A DNA stretch of 7,028 nt from JADHUC01 sp964617665 (GTDB lineage: Bacteria; Planctomycetota; Planctomycetia; Pirellulales; Pirellulaceae), in the NCBI GenBank assembly GCA_964617665.1, contig CAZUAH010000685.1, positions 1-7,028 on the forward strand. The letters are read 5' to 3'. How positions within the stretch are numbered: position 1 is the stretch's first letter; the number at the start of each line of letters is the position of its first letter. Below the pieces are notes generated by a model. It did not search any database. It worked only from the letters and a program-made list of their open reading frames with translations, and was not told where the DNA came from. Position numbers and translations under genes: made by a program. This document shows, one piece after another, positions 1 to 6,869 of the stretch.

Positions 1-72
1 GAGCTTAGCCTCACAACCGCCTGCACCGCGCCAACGGAATTTTAGTGCGGTGGCTAGAATCCTATGGTATAC

Positions 73-143
73 GGGAAGGCGAGGCTCCTGCCGAGCCGCG
101 CGTCGGTACCCGAAATCCGGCTCAGCAGGAGCTTCGCCCTCCC
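73..143. repeat. Imperfect 26-bp inverted repeat (REP-like palindrome) downstream of the minus-strand operon
   Basis: The left arm at 73-98 and the right arm at 118-143 are reverse complements over 26 bp with three mismatches (left-arm positions 5, 11 and 20), separated by a 19-nt loop. Each arm also holds a smaller dyad: GGCTC/GAGCC around CTGCC on the left and GCTC/GAGC around AGCAG on the right. The element can therefore fold as one long hairpin or two short ones. In the minus-strand transcript two of the three mismatches become G-U wobbles. It starts 15 nt past the stop of the gene at 159-1721, so it may protect or end that mRNA, but no U-tract follows on that strand. From memory, such palindromes, which translate as EGEAPAEPR, recur in planctomycete genomes. 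Bases 1-72 beyond it hold no gene I can support. Confidence 0.8.
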
Positions 144-158
144 AATGCCCGGACACAC

Positions 159-1721
159 TCAGTTCGCGGTCAATTCGTGCAGTTCCAGCAGCCCCAGCAG
201 CAGATCCCCGACATCGTCAATGGATTCATAGTACGGTTTGGCCGGATGGCCACGAAACATGCCTTTGTAGTACAGGCGGCTGATGGCCTCGGCCGCGACC
301 TCTCGGGCAAGGCGTCCGTACTGTTCGTCGTTCGTCAAACGCTGCATGTGACAGAAGAAGGAAATCGTCCTGCCGTATTTGCCGGCGTAGGTTCCGTGCG
401 GCGCCCATTGCTTGGCGTATTCGCCGTACCACGTCTTGCTCAGGCAGCTTGTGGCTGGCAGACCTGCACGAATGGACTCCGCCCATCGCACAGCGGCCTC
501 GAGCATCGCCTCGTCGCCCGATATCTCGTGTGCCCGTGCATAGATCTGCGCTGTATGGATTGGATGTTCGTACCCTGCCGCATACGGCTGCCAGAGGTCG
601 ATGTGCCCTCGCGGTTCGTATTGGGCGTAGCCGCCAACGACTCGCGGCCCCGGCTCCGGTGTGCCATCCAGTCTTAGACAACCCCAGAACCTGCGCGAAT
701 CGACATCGTAGCCGAGCGTCGCATAGGCTCGGAGATAGGCCAACGCATGCTCGCGGAACAACGGTTCGCCGGTATACTCGTGGGCGTCCAGCAGACCACG
801 GCAGAGAAAGGCCGTTATGGACGTATCGAGGTGCGAGCCGTCAAAACGGTCCTTACCAGCGTTCGGCCGATTGGCGATCAGATTGGTCTGTTCGTTACGA
901 CGTTCCCAGTAGTATCCGGCGAGCAATTTCGCACGATCCAACCACTCCGTATCGTTCGTCTTCGTCTGGAGAAAGGCAAAGGCGGAAATCATCTCGCCTG
1001 CACTCATAGCGAAATCGCAGCCGCGGTGCCCGTCGCCGTGTCGATTCACTTCGCCCGTCGTCTTGTCGATCACATGCCACTGCCAGATGGCCTCGATCTC
1101 TCGACGGACCGCCTGTGGATTGACCTCCCAAAGGAACGGCCAGTCGATTCGCTGGACGTGAATCTCATGATGGTTGCCCGCATGCCCTGTCATCACATCG
1201 CGATGTGCGTCGTAGTGTCGATGCCATCCCCACCAGAAGAAACCCTTGCCATCGACCAGTTCAGTCATGGTGTGATTGGCCGACTTTGCAGCGAACTGCT
1301 TGTAGCGATCGTCGCCGCTGACGCGCGACAGCCGGACCATGGCGGCGATCGTTGGCAAATCCGCGTACAGATTTCCACCACTGGGACCGCGCCGGCCTCG
1401 GCGAGTTACGCGAAAACGTTCGTCCAACTCCAGCGGATCCGCGGGGCACTCGCGAGTGCGCACGTCAAGGATGTTCATCAGCATCGGACTGTGAACCGAA
1501 CCGTAGCGGTCGGTGCCGTGCTCGATCAGCAGGTCCACGCACTCGCGGACGTATTCCAGATGGGATCGCCGGTCGATGTCCTCCGGCTGGATACCGCTGT
1601 CCAGTACGCTTTGCGGATCAGAGGATGCGGCAAGAAGACGTGAGTGATCGGTCAGTAGTGTGACTGCGACGATAGTGGACAGAAGGGCAAAACCAATTGA
1701 CCGTCGGTAACACGGATTCAT
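159..1721 (-). CDS. Secreted alpha/alpha-toroid (six-hairpin) glycosidase or polysaccharide-lyase-like protein
   Basis: This 520-residue protein has a Sec signal peptide: basic RR at 6-7, a hydrophobic core at about 9-23, and likely cleavage near residues 31-34 (LLAAS). It should be exported. The mature part is rich in aromatic and His residues and has helix-pair blocks typical of alpha/alpha toroids: NLYADLPTIAAMVRLSRVSGD (start about 117), a WGWHRHYDAHRD stretch at 164-175, a HAGNHHEIHVQR segment at 180-191, and a C-terminal block with FRGHP (489-493), PYYES (496-500) and DDVGDLL (502-508). I do not recognise the exact family. Six-hairpin glycosidases and the pectate- or uronate-lyase toroids are the best guesses, and substrate and catalytic residues are unassigned. 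The ATG at 1721 is supported by a strong Shine-Dalgarno 6 nt upstream. It is the last gene of a three-gene operon, 10 bp after the stop of the TPP beta subunit. Confidence 0.88.
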   Translation of the reverse strand: MNPCYRRSIGFALLSTIVAVTLLTDHSRLLAASSDPQSVLDSGIQPEDIDRRSHLEYVRECVDLLIEHGTDRYGSVHSPMLMNILDVRTRECPADPLELDERFRVTRRGRRGPSGGNLYADLPTIAAMVRLSRVSGDDRYKQFAAKSANHTMTELVDGKGFFWWGWHRHYDAHRDVMTGHAGNHHEIHVQRIDWPFLWEVNPQAVRREIEAIWQWHVIDKTTGEVNRHGDGHRGCDFAMSAGEMISAFAFLQTKTNDTEWLDRAKLLAGYYWERRNEQTNLIANRPNAGKDRFDGSHLDTSITAFLCRGLLDAHEYTGEPLFREHALAYLRAYATLGYDVDSRRFWGCLRLDGTPEPGPRVVGGYAQYEPRGHIDLWQPYAAGYEHPIHTAQIYARAHEISGDEAMLEAAVRWAESIRAGLPATSCLSKTWYGEYAKQWAPHGTYAGKYGRTISFFCHMQRLTNDEQYGRLAREVAAEAISRLYYKGMFRGHPAKPYYESIDDVGDLLLGLLELHELTAN

Positions 1722-1726
1722 AATGA

Positions 1727-1733
1727 TCCTCCT
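1727..1733 (-). promoter_or_regulatory. Shine-Dalgarno for the secreted toroid protein, overlapping the upstream stop
   Basis: On the minus strand AGGAGGA lies 5 nt before the ATG at 1721. It overlaps the TAG stop (1732-1734) of the TPP beta subunit. Ribosomes ending on the beta gene would sit on this site, so the two genes are probably translationally coupled. The near-perfect match fixes the start. Confidence 0.85.
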
Positions 1734-2331
1734 AGGGCTTCAACGCTGCGCGGAGACGATTCAACTGCTCCTGCATCGCGCAGGGCGGATCCAGTACGTA
1801 GTGCTCGCGTTCCGGTTCGGTTTTGAGCCAGATGAACCGAGGTCCGGGCTGTGACATCACTTCGCTCGCACGATCGCGCCATTCTAGACCATCACGGAAG
1901 CATGCAACGGAGCGGAAGCCGACTGCACGAGCCAAATCGGCGAAGTCCACGTTGTTGTTCGCGGCCGCCGTCTTCTGACCGCCCGTTATCTCATACACGC
2001 CGTTGTCCAGCAACACAATCGTCAGATTACTTGCACGGCTGTCGATCACGGTTACTAGGCAACCCAGGCTCATCAGCAACGAACCGTCGCCTGTGCACAC
2101 GAGCACTTCCCTGGCTGGCTGGGCGAGCGCCAAGCCAAGCGCCAATGGGACCGCACCGCTCATGGTCGAGGGAACGTAGTGAAAGTCGAGCGTGTGCTGA
2201 GAGATTTTGGGCCACTCGCGCGCCGACCCCATGCTGGTCACAACGATCTGGTCGGCTTTTCTTAGATCGGCCAGTACTCGTAGTGCAGCAGGCAACGACA
2301 TGCGCGGCGACGTTTCCTTTTCACCTGTCAT
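1732..2331 (-). CDS. Thiamine-pyrophosphate decarboxylase, beta (TPP-binding) subunit; sulfopyruvate/phosphonopyruvate decarboxylase type
   Basis: This 199-residue protein is a stand-alone C-terminal TPP-binding domain. It contains the cofactor/metal motif GDG (81-83) followed 26 residues later by N110 in LLDNGVYEITGGQ, which fits the GDG-X(24-27)-N rule for TPP and Mg2+ binding. The segment PSTMSGAVPLALGLALA (54-70) is the usual glycine/alanine-rich block before it. Length and organisation match the beta subunit of sulfopyruvate decarboxylase (ComE, about 190 residues), which works with a separate alpha subunit, here encoded just upstream. The reaction would be decarboxylation of a 3-sulfo- or 3-phosphono-pyruvate to the corresponding acetaldehyde; the sequence alone does not decide between them. 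A longer frame opens at a GTG (2346), but AAGGAGG lies 5 nt before the ATG at 2331, so I chose that ATG. The stop at 1732 lies 10 bp from the next gene. Confidence 0.9.
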   Translation of the reverse strand: MTGEKETSPRMSLPAALRVLADLRKADQIVVTSMGSAREWPKISQHTLDFHYVPSTMSGAVPLALGLALAQPAREVLVCTGDGSLLMSLGCLVTVIDSRASNLTIVLLDNGVYEITGGQKTAAANNNVDFADLARAVGFRSVACFRDGLEWRDRASEVMSQPGPRFIWLKTEPEREHYVLDPPCAMQEQLNRLRAALKP

Positions 2332-2336
2332 CCCGG

Positions 2337-2343
2337 CCTCCTT
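2337..2343 (-). promoter_or_regulatory. Shine-Dalgarno for the TPP beta subunit; decides the ATG at 2331
   Basis: On the minus strand AAGGAGG is a full anti-16S match 5 nt before the ATG at 2331. Its first base is the last base of the alpha-subunit stop TGA (2343-2345). If translation began at the upstream GTG (2344-2346), this site would fall inside the coding sequence and be wasted, so the ATG at 2331 is favoured. Confidence 0.85.
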
Positions 2344-2828
2344 CACATACGGCCTTCCGCAATCAAAGCGGCCCCTGCTCTGCCAGCGGAGCTACAACGC
2401 TCGTAGTGTTCGGCAAGCTTCGGTCGATCGGCGTCACTTTCAATCAGGACGTAGTCGATTCCCCAAGCGTGGAGAATCGGCTCGGCGAGTCGTTTCGCGG
2501 AATCCGCGGAGTTTTCGACAAGCCAACTTCGGCCGCCAAGGATGGCGAATACGGGAAGTCTCAAATCGAATAGGACGTTTCTCAGGGCATCGCCGGATTC
2601 AAACAAGCCGGTTGTCTGCATGCTCACGACCGGTGAAGCGCCGCCCAGCAGCAGGCCCGCCGCGAGCGGCCAGGCTTCGCCTTCCCGGCAGACACGAATC
2701 AGACGCAGATCGGCGGAGGACTCCAGACATTGCTCCCACGGACCAAACGCCGAATCAGGAATCCAGATCACATGGGACACGCCCAAACCGGTTAGCGTCG
2801 CCACGATTTCTTGTCCGGAGAACATCAT
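2343..2828 (-). CDS. Thiamine-pyrophosphate decarboxylase, alpha (PYR-domain) subunit; sulfopyruvate/phosphonopyruvate decarboxylase type
   Basis: This 161-residue protein is a stand-alone N-terminal PYR domain of a TPP enzyme. CREGEAWPLAAG (47-58) carries the Glu (E49, E-x-x-A pattern) that activates the TPP aminopyrimidine. It is followed by VVSMQTTGLFESGDALRN (67-84), the equivalent of the MQ-SGLGN block of this decarboxylase group. Active sites in such enzymes form between alpha and beta chains, so it should need the product of 1732-2331. The size agrees with ComD (about 170 residues); ordinary phosphonopyruvate decarboxylases are usually one chain of about 380 residues, so the split favours the sulfopyruvate type. 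No coenzyme M or phosphonate pathway gene is visible nearby to settle this. Two ATGs stand in tandem (2828 and 2825); AAGGG sits 2 and 5 nt before them, so the second may be the real start. It is first in the operon. Confidence 0.9.
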   Translation of the reverse strand: MMFSGQEIVATLTGLGVSHVIWIPDSAFGPWEQCLESSADLRLIRVCREGEAWPLAAGLLLGGASPVVSMQTTGLFESGDALRNVLFDLRLPVFAILGGRSWLVENSADSAKRLAEPILHAWGIDYVLIESDADRPKLAEHYERCSSAGRAGAALIAEGRM

Positions 2829-2860
2829 TTCCCTTTTCTGGCGGCGTCGTCAGAGACTAA

Positions 2861-2873
2861 CCACAGCTTGTGG
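2861..2873. promoter_or_regulatory. Small dyad in the leader of the minus-strand operon
   Basis: CCACA-GCT-TGTGG is a perfect 5-bp inverted repeat with a 3-nt centre, 33 nt upstream of the alpha-subunit start and downstream of the predicted promoter. It could be an operator half-site pair or a leader hairpin. A match this short may be chance. Confidence 0.25.
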
Positions 2874-2894
2874 CGTGGATTTTTTGGGCATTTG

Positions 2895-2924
2895 ATTGTT
2901 GAGCGAACTCTTTGCCGATGTCAA
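2895..2924 (-). promoter_or_regulatory. Candidate sigma70-like promoter of the minus-strand operon
   Basis: On the minus strand a perfect TTGACA -35 box (2924-2919) is followed after 18 nt by AACAAT (2900-2895), a 4-of-6 match to the -10 consensus. It would give a leader of roughly 60 nt before the ATG at 2828. The -35 is strong and the -10 mediocre, and planctomycete promoter rules are less certain than those of E. coli. Confidence 0.4.
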
Positions 2925-3003
2925 GCGTCATTGGACGTCGTAGCGGCTCGTGTGACTAGCCTCCCTCGTCATGCAACGTTGGTCGCATGTGTCCGATACG
3001 TTT

Positions 3004-3031
3004 TGGACATTGACCGCTTGTAGGCTAGAAT
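3004..3031 (+). promoter_or_regulatory. Candidate sigma70-like promoter of the kinase-TIR-NTPase gene
   Basis: TGGACA (3004-3009, 5 of 6 to TTGACA), a 16-nt spacer and TAGAAT (3026-3031, 5 of 6 to TATAAT) form a good promoter match. Transcription would start near 3038, downstream of the in-frame ATG at 3030, which the -10 box overlaps. That argues for the next in-frame ATG, at 3096, as the translation start, with a leader of about 58 nt. Confidence 0.5.
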
Positions 3032-3086
3032 GTGTGCCGCCTTTCGTAGAACGATACGCCCAATACTCGTTGCCAATGCCGAGAGC

Positions 3087-3091
3087 AAGGA
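3087..3091 (+). promoter_or_regulatory. Shine-Dalgarno supporting the start at 3096
   Basis: AAGGA lies 4 nt before the ATG at 3096. The spacing is slightly short but usable. The alternative ATG at 3030 is preceded only by AGG at 3022-3024. Together with the promoter position this favours 3096. Confidence 0.5.
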
Positions 3092-3095
3092 TCAA

Positions 3096-6000
3096 ATGGC
3101 TGCCGAGGATCCAGACAAACATGAATCTTCCGCCTCTGGATCGCAGTCCGGAGAAATCGACACGGTTGCCGATCGTTTCGAGGCAGCATGGCGGGCAGGC
3201 GAAGAGCCAGCGATCGAAGAGTTCGTCGACGTGGCGGTTGAAGACGAGCGGGTTTCCCCACAACGCAAGCTGCTGGCTGAACTAGTCGGAATCGATCTGG
3301 AATGGCGCTGGCGCCGCGCAACGGAACAATCGGAGGAGTTTTCGGCGCCGCCAGAATCCGCCGTTGAATCATCAGACGAGAAGGAATCGCCCGACGAGAT
3401 TTCAAGGCGGCCTTTGCTGGAACACTACGTTGGCCGATATTCTGCTCTCGCTCCGCTTGACGCGCTGCCAGAGGAGTTGGTGGCTCACGAGTATTATGTC
3501 CGTAGACGTTGGGGAGATAGACCAAGTCACGGGGAGTATCAGGAGCGTTTTCGGTCACAGTGGCCCACGCTGGAAGAGATTCTCGCCGAGGTCGATGAGG
3601 AACTTGGGGCCAATGCCACGGACTACAGTAATGTGCATGCGCCGGGGGCCGAAGAGACCACGCTTGCCTACTGCGTGGCCACTGCCGATGGGAAGATTCG
3701 ACCATTGCTCGATGCTGTCGAGGAGGCTGAATTTCGAAGTGTCTTCGCGATTGGGGCGAGTGTCCAGGATCGATACACGTTGGAAGGCGAATTGGGCCGC
3801 GGTGGAATGGGCCACGTCTACCTAGCGCGGGACATGCGGTTGAATCGTCGTGTGGCCATCAAGGTGGTCGTCGATCCAACGGGCGAAGGAAGAGACGTGC
3901 TCGAAGATGCGTTGGCTGAAGAAGCACGACTCGGAGCCGTGCTCGATCATCCCGCTATCGCTACGGTTTTCGACTTCGGATTTCATGAAGGCAAACCATT
4001 TGCCGTATTCGAATATGTTGATGGTGAAACACTTCGCGACGTGCTTCGAAGGCGCAGGCGTATCCCGCTCGACGAAGTCCGCCAGATCATCGGCTCTTTG
4101 GCCGAAGCCCTGGACTTCGCCCACGGCCGCGGAATCGTACATCGAGATTTGAAACCGGAAAATATTAGGGCCTCGAGACAGGGTCAGTTCAAAATCCTCG
4201 ACCTGGGACTCGCTAGAGAGTTTCGCCGCAGCGAGGATTGGGCCACGTTTGCAGGCACACCCGCCTATGCTTCGCCTGAACAAGCAGCCGGCCTCCCGTC
4301 GGACGGTCGCGCAGACCAATACGCGTTGGCGCTAATCGCATACGAAATGCTGACCGGACGGCGAGCATACGATGAAGCCGATCCACTGAGTCTTCTGAGG
4401 CTTCATCGCGAGGCGGTTCCAACTCCGCCGCGCATTTACATGCCGGAGTTGCCCGCGAGCGTCAACGTTGCCATCGTGCGAGCTCTGGACAAAGACCCCA
4501 GCAGGCGATTTGCGACCTGCGAGAGATTCGCTTCAGCGCTTGGCTCGGCGCATTTCGCCGGGCATGGACGCGCGATTGCCCGCGACCAGCGCGGGATCGA
4601 GACAATCAACGTGCACATCTGCCATGCTGGCGAGGATTCGGAGCTTGCCCGCGAGTTGGCCGATGCCTTAGAGCGACAGGGCTATTCCACTTGGTACTAC
4701 GAACGTGACACGCTGCCGGGCATCTCGTACATTGCCCAGTGCGCCGAAGCGATCGAACGATGCGAGTCCTTCCTCTTGCTGATCTCGACGCACTCGTTGG
4801 CGTCGCACGATGTGGCAACGGAGATACGGCATGCGTACGGGCGGAATCGCCGCTTTCTGCCGCTTCTGGTCGATCTTTCTCAAGCCGAGTACCAGCATCG
4901 CCAACCCGAATGGCGATCGACGCTGGGCACGGCAGCACTTGGCGAGCTGCGCGACGGCGACGTAGCAGCAACCGCGTCTCGTTTGGCCAGGACACTTGCG
5001 CTGTGGAGCGTTCGCCCCGACCATCCTGTCGTCGAGCAGCCTGCGGCCGCTCGGGATATGCCCGCCTCTTGGGATGAACCCGCTTCGGACGCTATCCGCA
5101 AGATTTGGGCCTCGGACGCCAATCAGATTGATATTCGCGACCTGGAGAAGGTTGTCTTCAGAAACGAAATCATCGACGACTTTCTCAATAGGCGGGGCAA
5201 GTGCTTCTTGTCAGCAAACAAAGGCCTTGGGAAGACGCTTTTACTGACCTACAAGCGATATCTGCTTGCGGAGACGTATCGGGCGGCGAAACAAGGCAAG
5301 GAGCAGCTTAATGTATTCTTCGTGCCCGAGGGTAAACCCTATCTGGATTTCATGAGCGACGTGCGGTCGCTTTCGAAGACGCATGAAGAGTTTCTTTCGG
5401 AGTTGGGCAACGCGAAACGCATTTGGGGGTTCGCGCTACGCGTCTCGGCTCTCTCGTATCACCCCTCACTTTTTACGGAGAACGACGCCGACGAACTGGC
5501 GCTGTTGCCGCGACGGTTGAGACAGTGGGTCCAGGGGGCACGAATCGAGCCGACCGTGGTATTCAAAGAGATGCTGGGAACCTCCGTCAAGCAAATCAAC
5601 CGCGTGATCGACGAGACCGAGAACTTCCTCGACCACAAACTACGGCTCGTTCACAGTGGCACGGTATTCTTCATCGACAAAGTGGACCAGGGGATCAGGC
5701 ACCTATCTCGGCCAGGATGGGTCGCTGTCCAGGCCGGCCTGATCGAGGCGGCTTGGGACGCGATGAACACCAACAGCCACATCAAGGTCCACGCCACGAT
5801 CCGGCAGGAAGCCTTCTCGAACTACGAATCCGACATCAAGGCAAACTTGTACGGCGCCACGACGATGATTCAGTATTCCGAGGACGATTTGCAGCGTCTT
5901 CTGGATCAGCTCACGCAGTGCTACGAGGGAAACCGGAGTTTCAAGGAGTTCGTCAACCTGAACGTGGTGAAGCACCCGCATCGCGCCTTTCCTGAAGATA

Positions 6001-6821
6001 GTTTCCAATACGTACGTCGACATACTCTCGGCCGCCCCCGCGACTTGGTCATCATCTCGTCCGAACTGTCAACGCAACAGAATTCGCTCAGCGAGCGTTC
6101 TTACCGCAGACTGGTCAACGACACCAGCGCTGCGGTGCTTGTCGCGAATGTCTTTGATGAAATGCATGCGTTCCTGGACTGTTTGCATGACAAGAGCGAA
6201 CGGCTTCGTTTCTTGTCGCTGCTTCCGTACAACATCCTCACGCGCGAAGAAGCCATCGGCATCTGCTGTCGACTGAACAACATCAGCCCAGAGGTCTACA
6301 AGTTCTACGCAGGCGATTCCGGCCAACTGTATCATCCGTTTTGCGAGCTATATCGTGCCGGTTTGTTGGGTATCGTGGCCACGGAACCGGATAGCCATAC
6401 TGCCATGCAGCGATTCAAGCAGCCGCACGATTTGGTGAACGACTTCGACTCGTCGGTGCCGGAAACGCCCTTCTACCTGATTCATCCCGCACTGGACGGC
6501 TGTATTCGGAAGTACAGAACCACGGGCGTATACAATGTGTTCCAGCACGTCGTCATCGGACATGGTCAACCCTGGGAAGACCACTTCGGCGCCCTCTGCA
6601 ATGTCGAGCGACTTCTGTTTTCCGTGTCAGACAAGGAACTGCGCGAGTTAGTGCACGATGTTCTGAAGCAAGTCTCCGTCGTGTCGAAAGAGGGTAGACG
6701 GGAGCGTGTGCGGACTGCAATGGAAGCATCAAAGGAGTGGGGGATGCTGCGAGACAAGTTGATTGAAGGCGCGCACGACGATCTCTATCTATGGCTCGAA
6801 GAGCTGATTGGCGGCGGCTAG
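3096..6821 (+). CDS. Hanks-type Ser/Thr kinase - TIR - P-loop NTPase fusion protein
   Basis: Numbering is from the ATG at 3096 (1241 residues); a start at 3030 would add 22. Residues 1-226 are the planctomycete kinase leader (DRFEAAW at 26-32, WGDRPSH at 139-145) with an acidic Ser-rich linker near 77-104. The kinase spans about 227-483: glycine loop GRGGMG (234-239), VAIK with K256, probable helix-C E276, HRDLKPEN (349-356), DLG instead of DFG (369-371), SPE (393-395) and helix-F D407, so it looks active. The TIR domain spans about 502-638: VHICHAGED at its start, BB-loop-like ERDTLPG (536-542) and the putative catalytic E576. A P-loop NTPase follows from about 673: Walker A A707-NKGL-GKT (to 714), Walker B VFFIDKVD (857-864), TIRQEAF with R903, and GRPRD with R982. 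Residues about 989-1241 are unassigned. I see no membrane segment, unlike many bacterial receptor kinases, so it is probably cytoplasmic. A role in defence or stress signalling is inference. It stands alone, divergent from the left operon. Confidence 0.95.
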   Translation: MAAEDPDKHESSASGSQSGEIDTVADRFEAAWRAGEEPAIEEFVDVAVEDERVSPQRKLLAELVGIDLEWRWRRATEQSEEFSAPPESAVESSDEKESPDEISRRPLLEHYVGRYSALAPLDALPEELVAHEYYVRRRWGDRPSHGEYQERFRSQWPTLEEILAEVDEELGANATDYSNVHAPGAEETTLAYCVATADGKIRPLLDAVEEAEFRSVFAIGASVQDRYTLEGELGRGGMGHVYLARDMRLNRRVAIKVVVDPTGEGRDVLEDALAEEARLGAVLDHPAIATVFDFGFHEGKPFAVFEYVDGETLRDVLRRRRRIPLDEVRQIIGSLAEALDFAHGRGIVHRDLKPENIRASRQGQFKILDLGLAREFRRSEDWATFAGTPAYASPEQAAGLPSDGRADQYALALIAYEMLTGRRAYDEADPLSLLRLHREAVPTPPRIYMPELPASVNVAIVRALDKDPSRRFATCERFASALGSAHFAGHGRAIARDQRGIETINVHICHAGEDSELARELADALERQGYSTWYYERDTLPGISYIAQCAEAIERCESFLLLISTHSLASHDVATEIRHAYGRNRRFLPLLVDLSQAEYQHRQPEWRSTLGTAALGELRDGDVAATASRLARTLALWSVRPDHPVVEQPAAARDMPASWDEPASDAIRKIWASDANQIDIRDLEKVVFRNEIIDDFLNRRGKCFLSANKGLGKTLLLTYKRYLLAETYRAAKQGKEQLNVFFVPEGKPYLDFMSDVRSLSKTHEEFLSELGNAKRIWGFALRVSALSYHPSLFTENDADELALLPRRLRQWVQGARIEPTVVFKEMLGTSVKQINRVIDETENFLDHKLRLVHSGTVFFIDKVDQGIRHLSRPGWVAVQAGLIEAAWDAMNTNSHIKVHATIRQEAFSNYESDIKANLYGATTMIQYSEDDLQRLLDQLTQCYEGNRSFKEFVNLNVVKHPHRAFPEDSFQYVRRHTLGRPRDLVIISSELSTQQNSLSERSYRRLVNDTSAAVLVANVFDEMHAFLDCLHDKSERLRFLSLLPYNILTREEAIGICCRLNNISPEVYKFYAGDSGQLYHPFCELYRAGLLGIVATEPDSHTAMQRFKQPHDLVNDFDSSVPETPFYLIHPALDGCIRKYRTTGVYNVFQHVVIGHGQPWEDHFGALCNVERLLFSVSDKELRELVHDVLKQVSVVSKEGRRERVRTAMEASKEWGMLRDKLIEGAHDDLYLWLEELIGGG

Positions 6822-6869
6822 TTGGACAGCGCCACTTTGGGAATGAGAGTCGACGCAACCTGTTGCTGG

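Noticed and set aside
24..52. CACCGC/GCGGTG inverted repeat near the left edge
   Set aside because: Only 6 bp with a 17-nt loop in GC-rich DNA; expected by chance.
51..60. GGCTAGAAT shared with the promoter region at 3023-3031
   Set aside because: A 9-bp match with no -35-like box at suitable spacing at the left copy; too short to call a shared motif.
45..677. Plus-strand open frame of 210 residues starting in the palindrome (EGEAPAEPR)
   Set aside because: It runs antisense through the secreted protein gene, has no Shine-Dalgarno and shows no domain; its start is the repeat element read as protein.
747..1643. Plus-strand open frame of 298 residues
   Set aside because: It is entirely antisense to the signal-peptide protein, which has a strong ribosome site and coherent domain features; this frame has neither.
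1732..2828. Split acetolactate synthase or transketolase
   Set aside because: Both chains are far too short and lack the middle domain of acetolactate synthase; the PYR and TPP-binding halves fit the two-subunit sulfopyruvate decarboxylase plan better.
3025..3705. Minus-strand open frame of 226 residues opposite the kinase leader
   Set aside because: It is Arg/Pro-rich, low-complexity composition typical of an antisense shadow, while the plus strand carries conserved planctomycete kinase-leader motifs.
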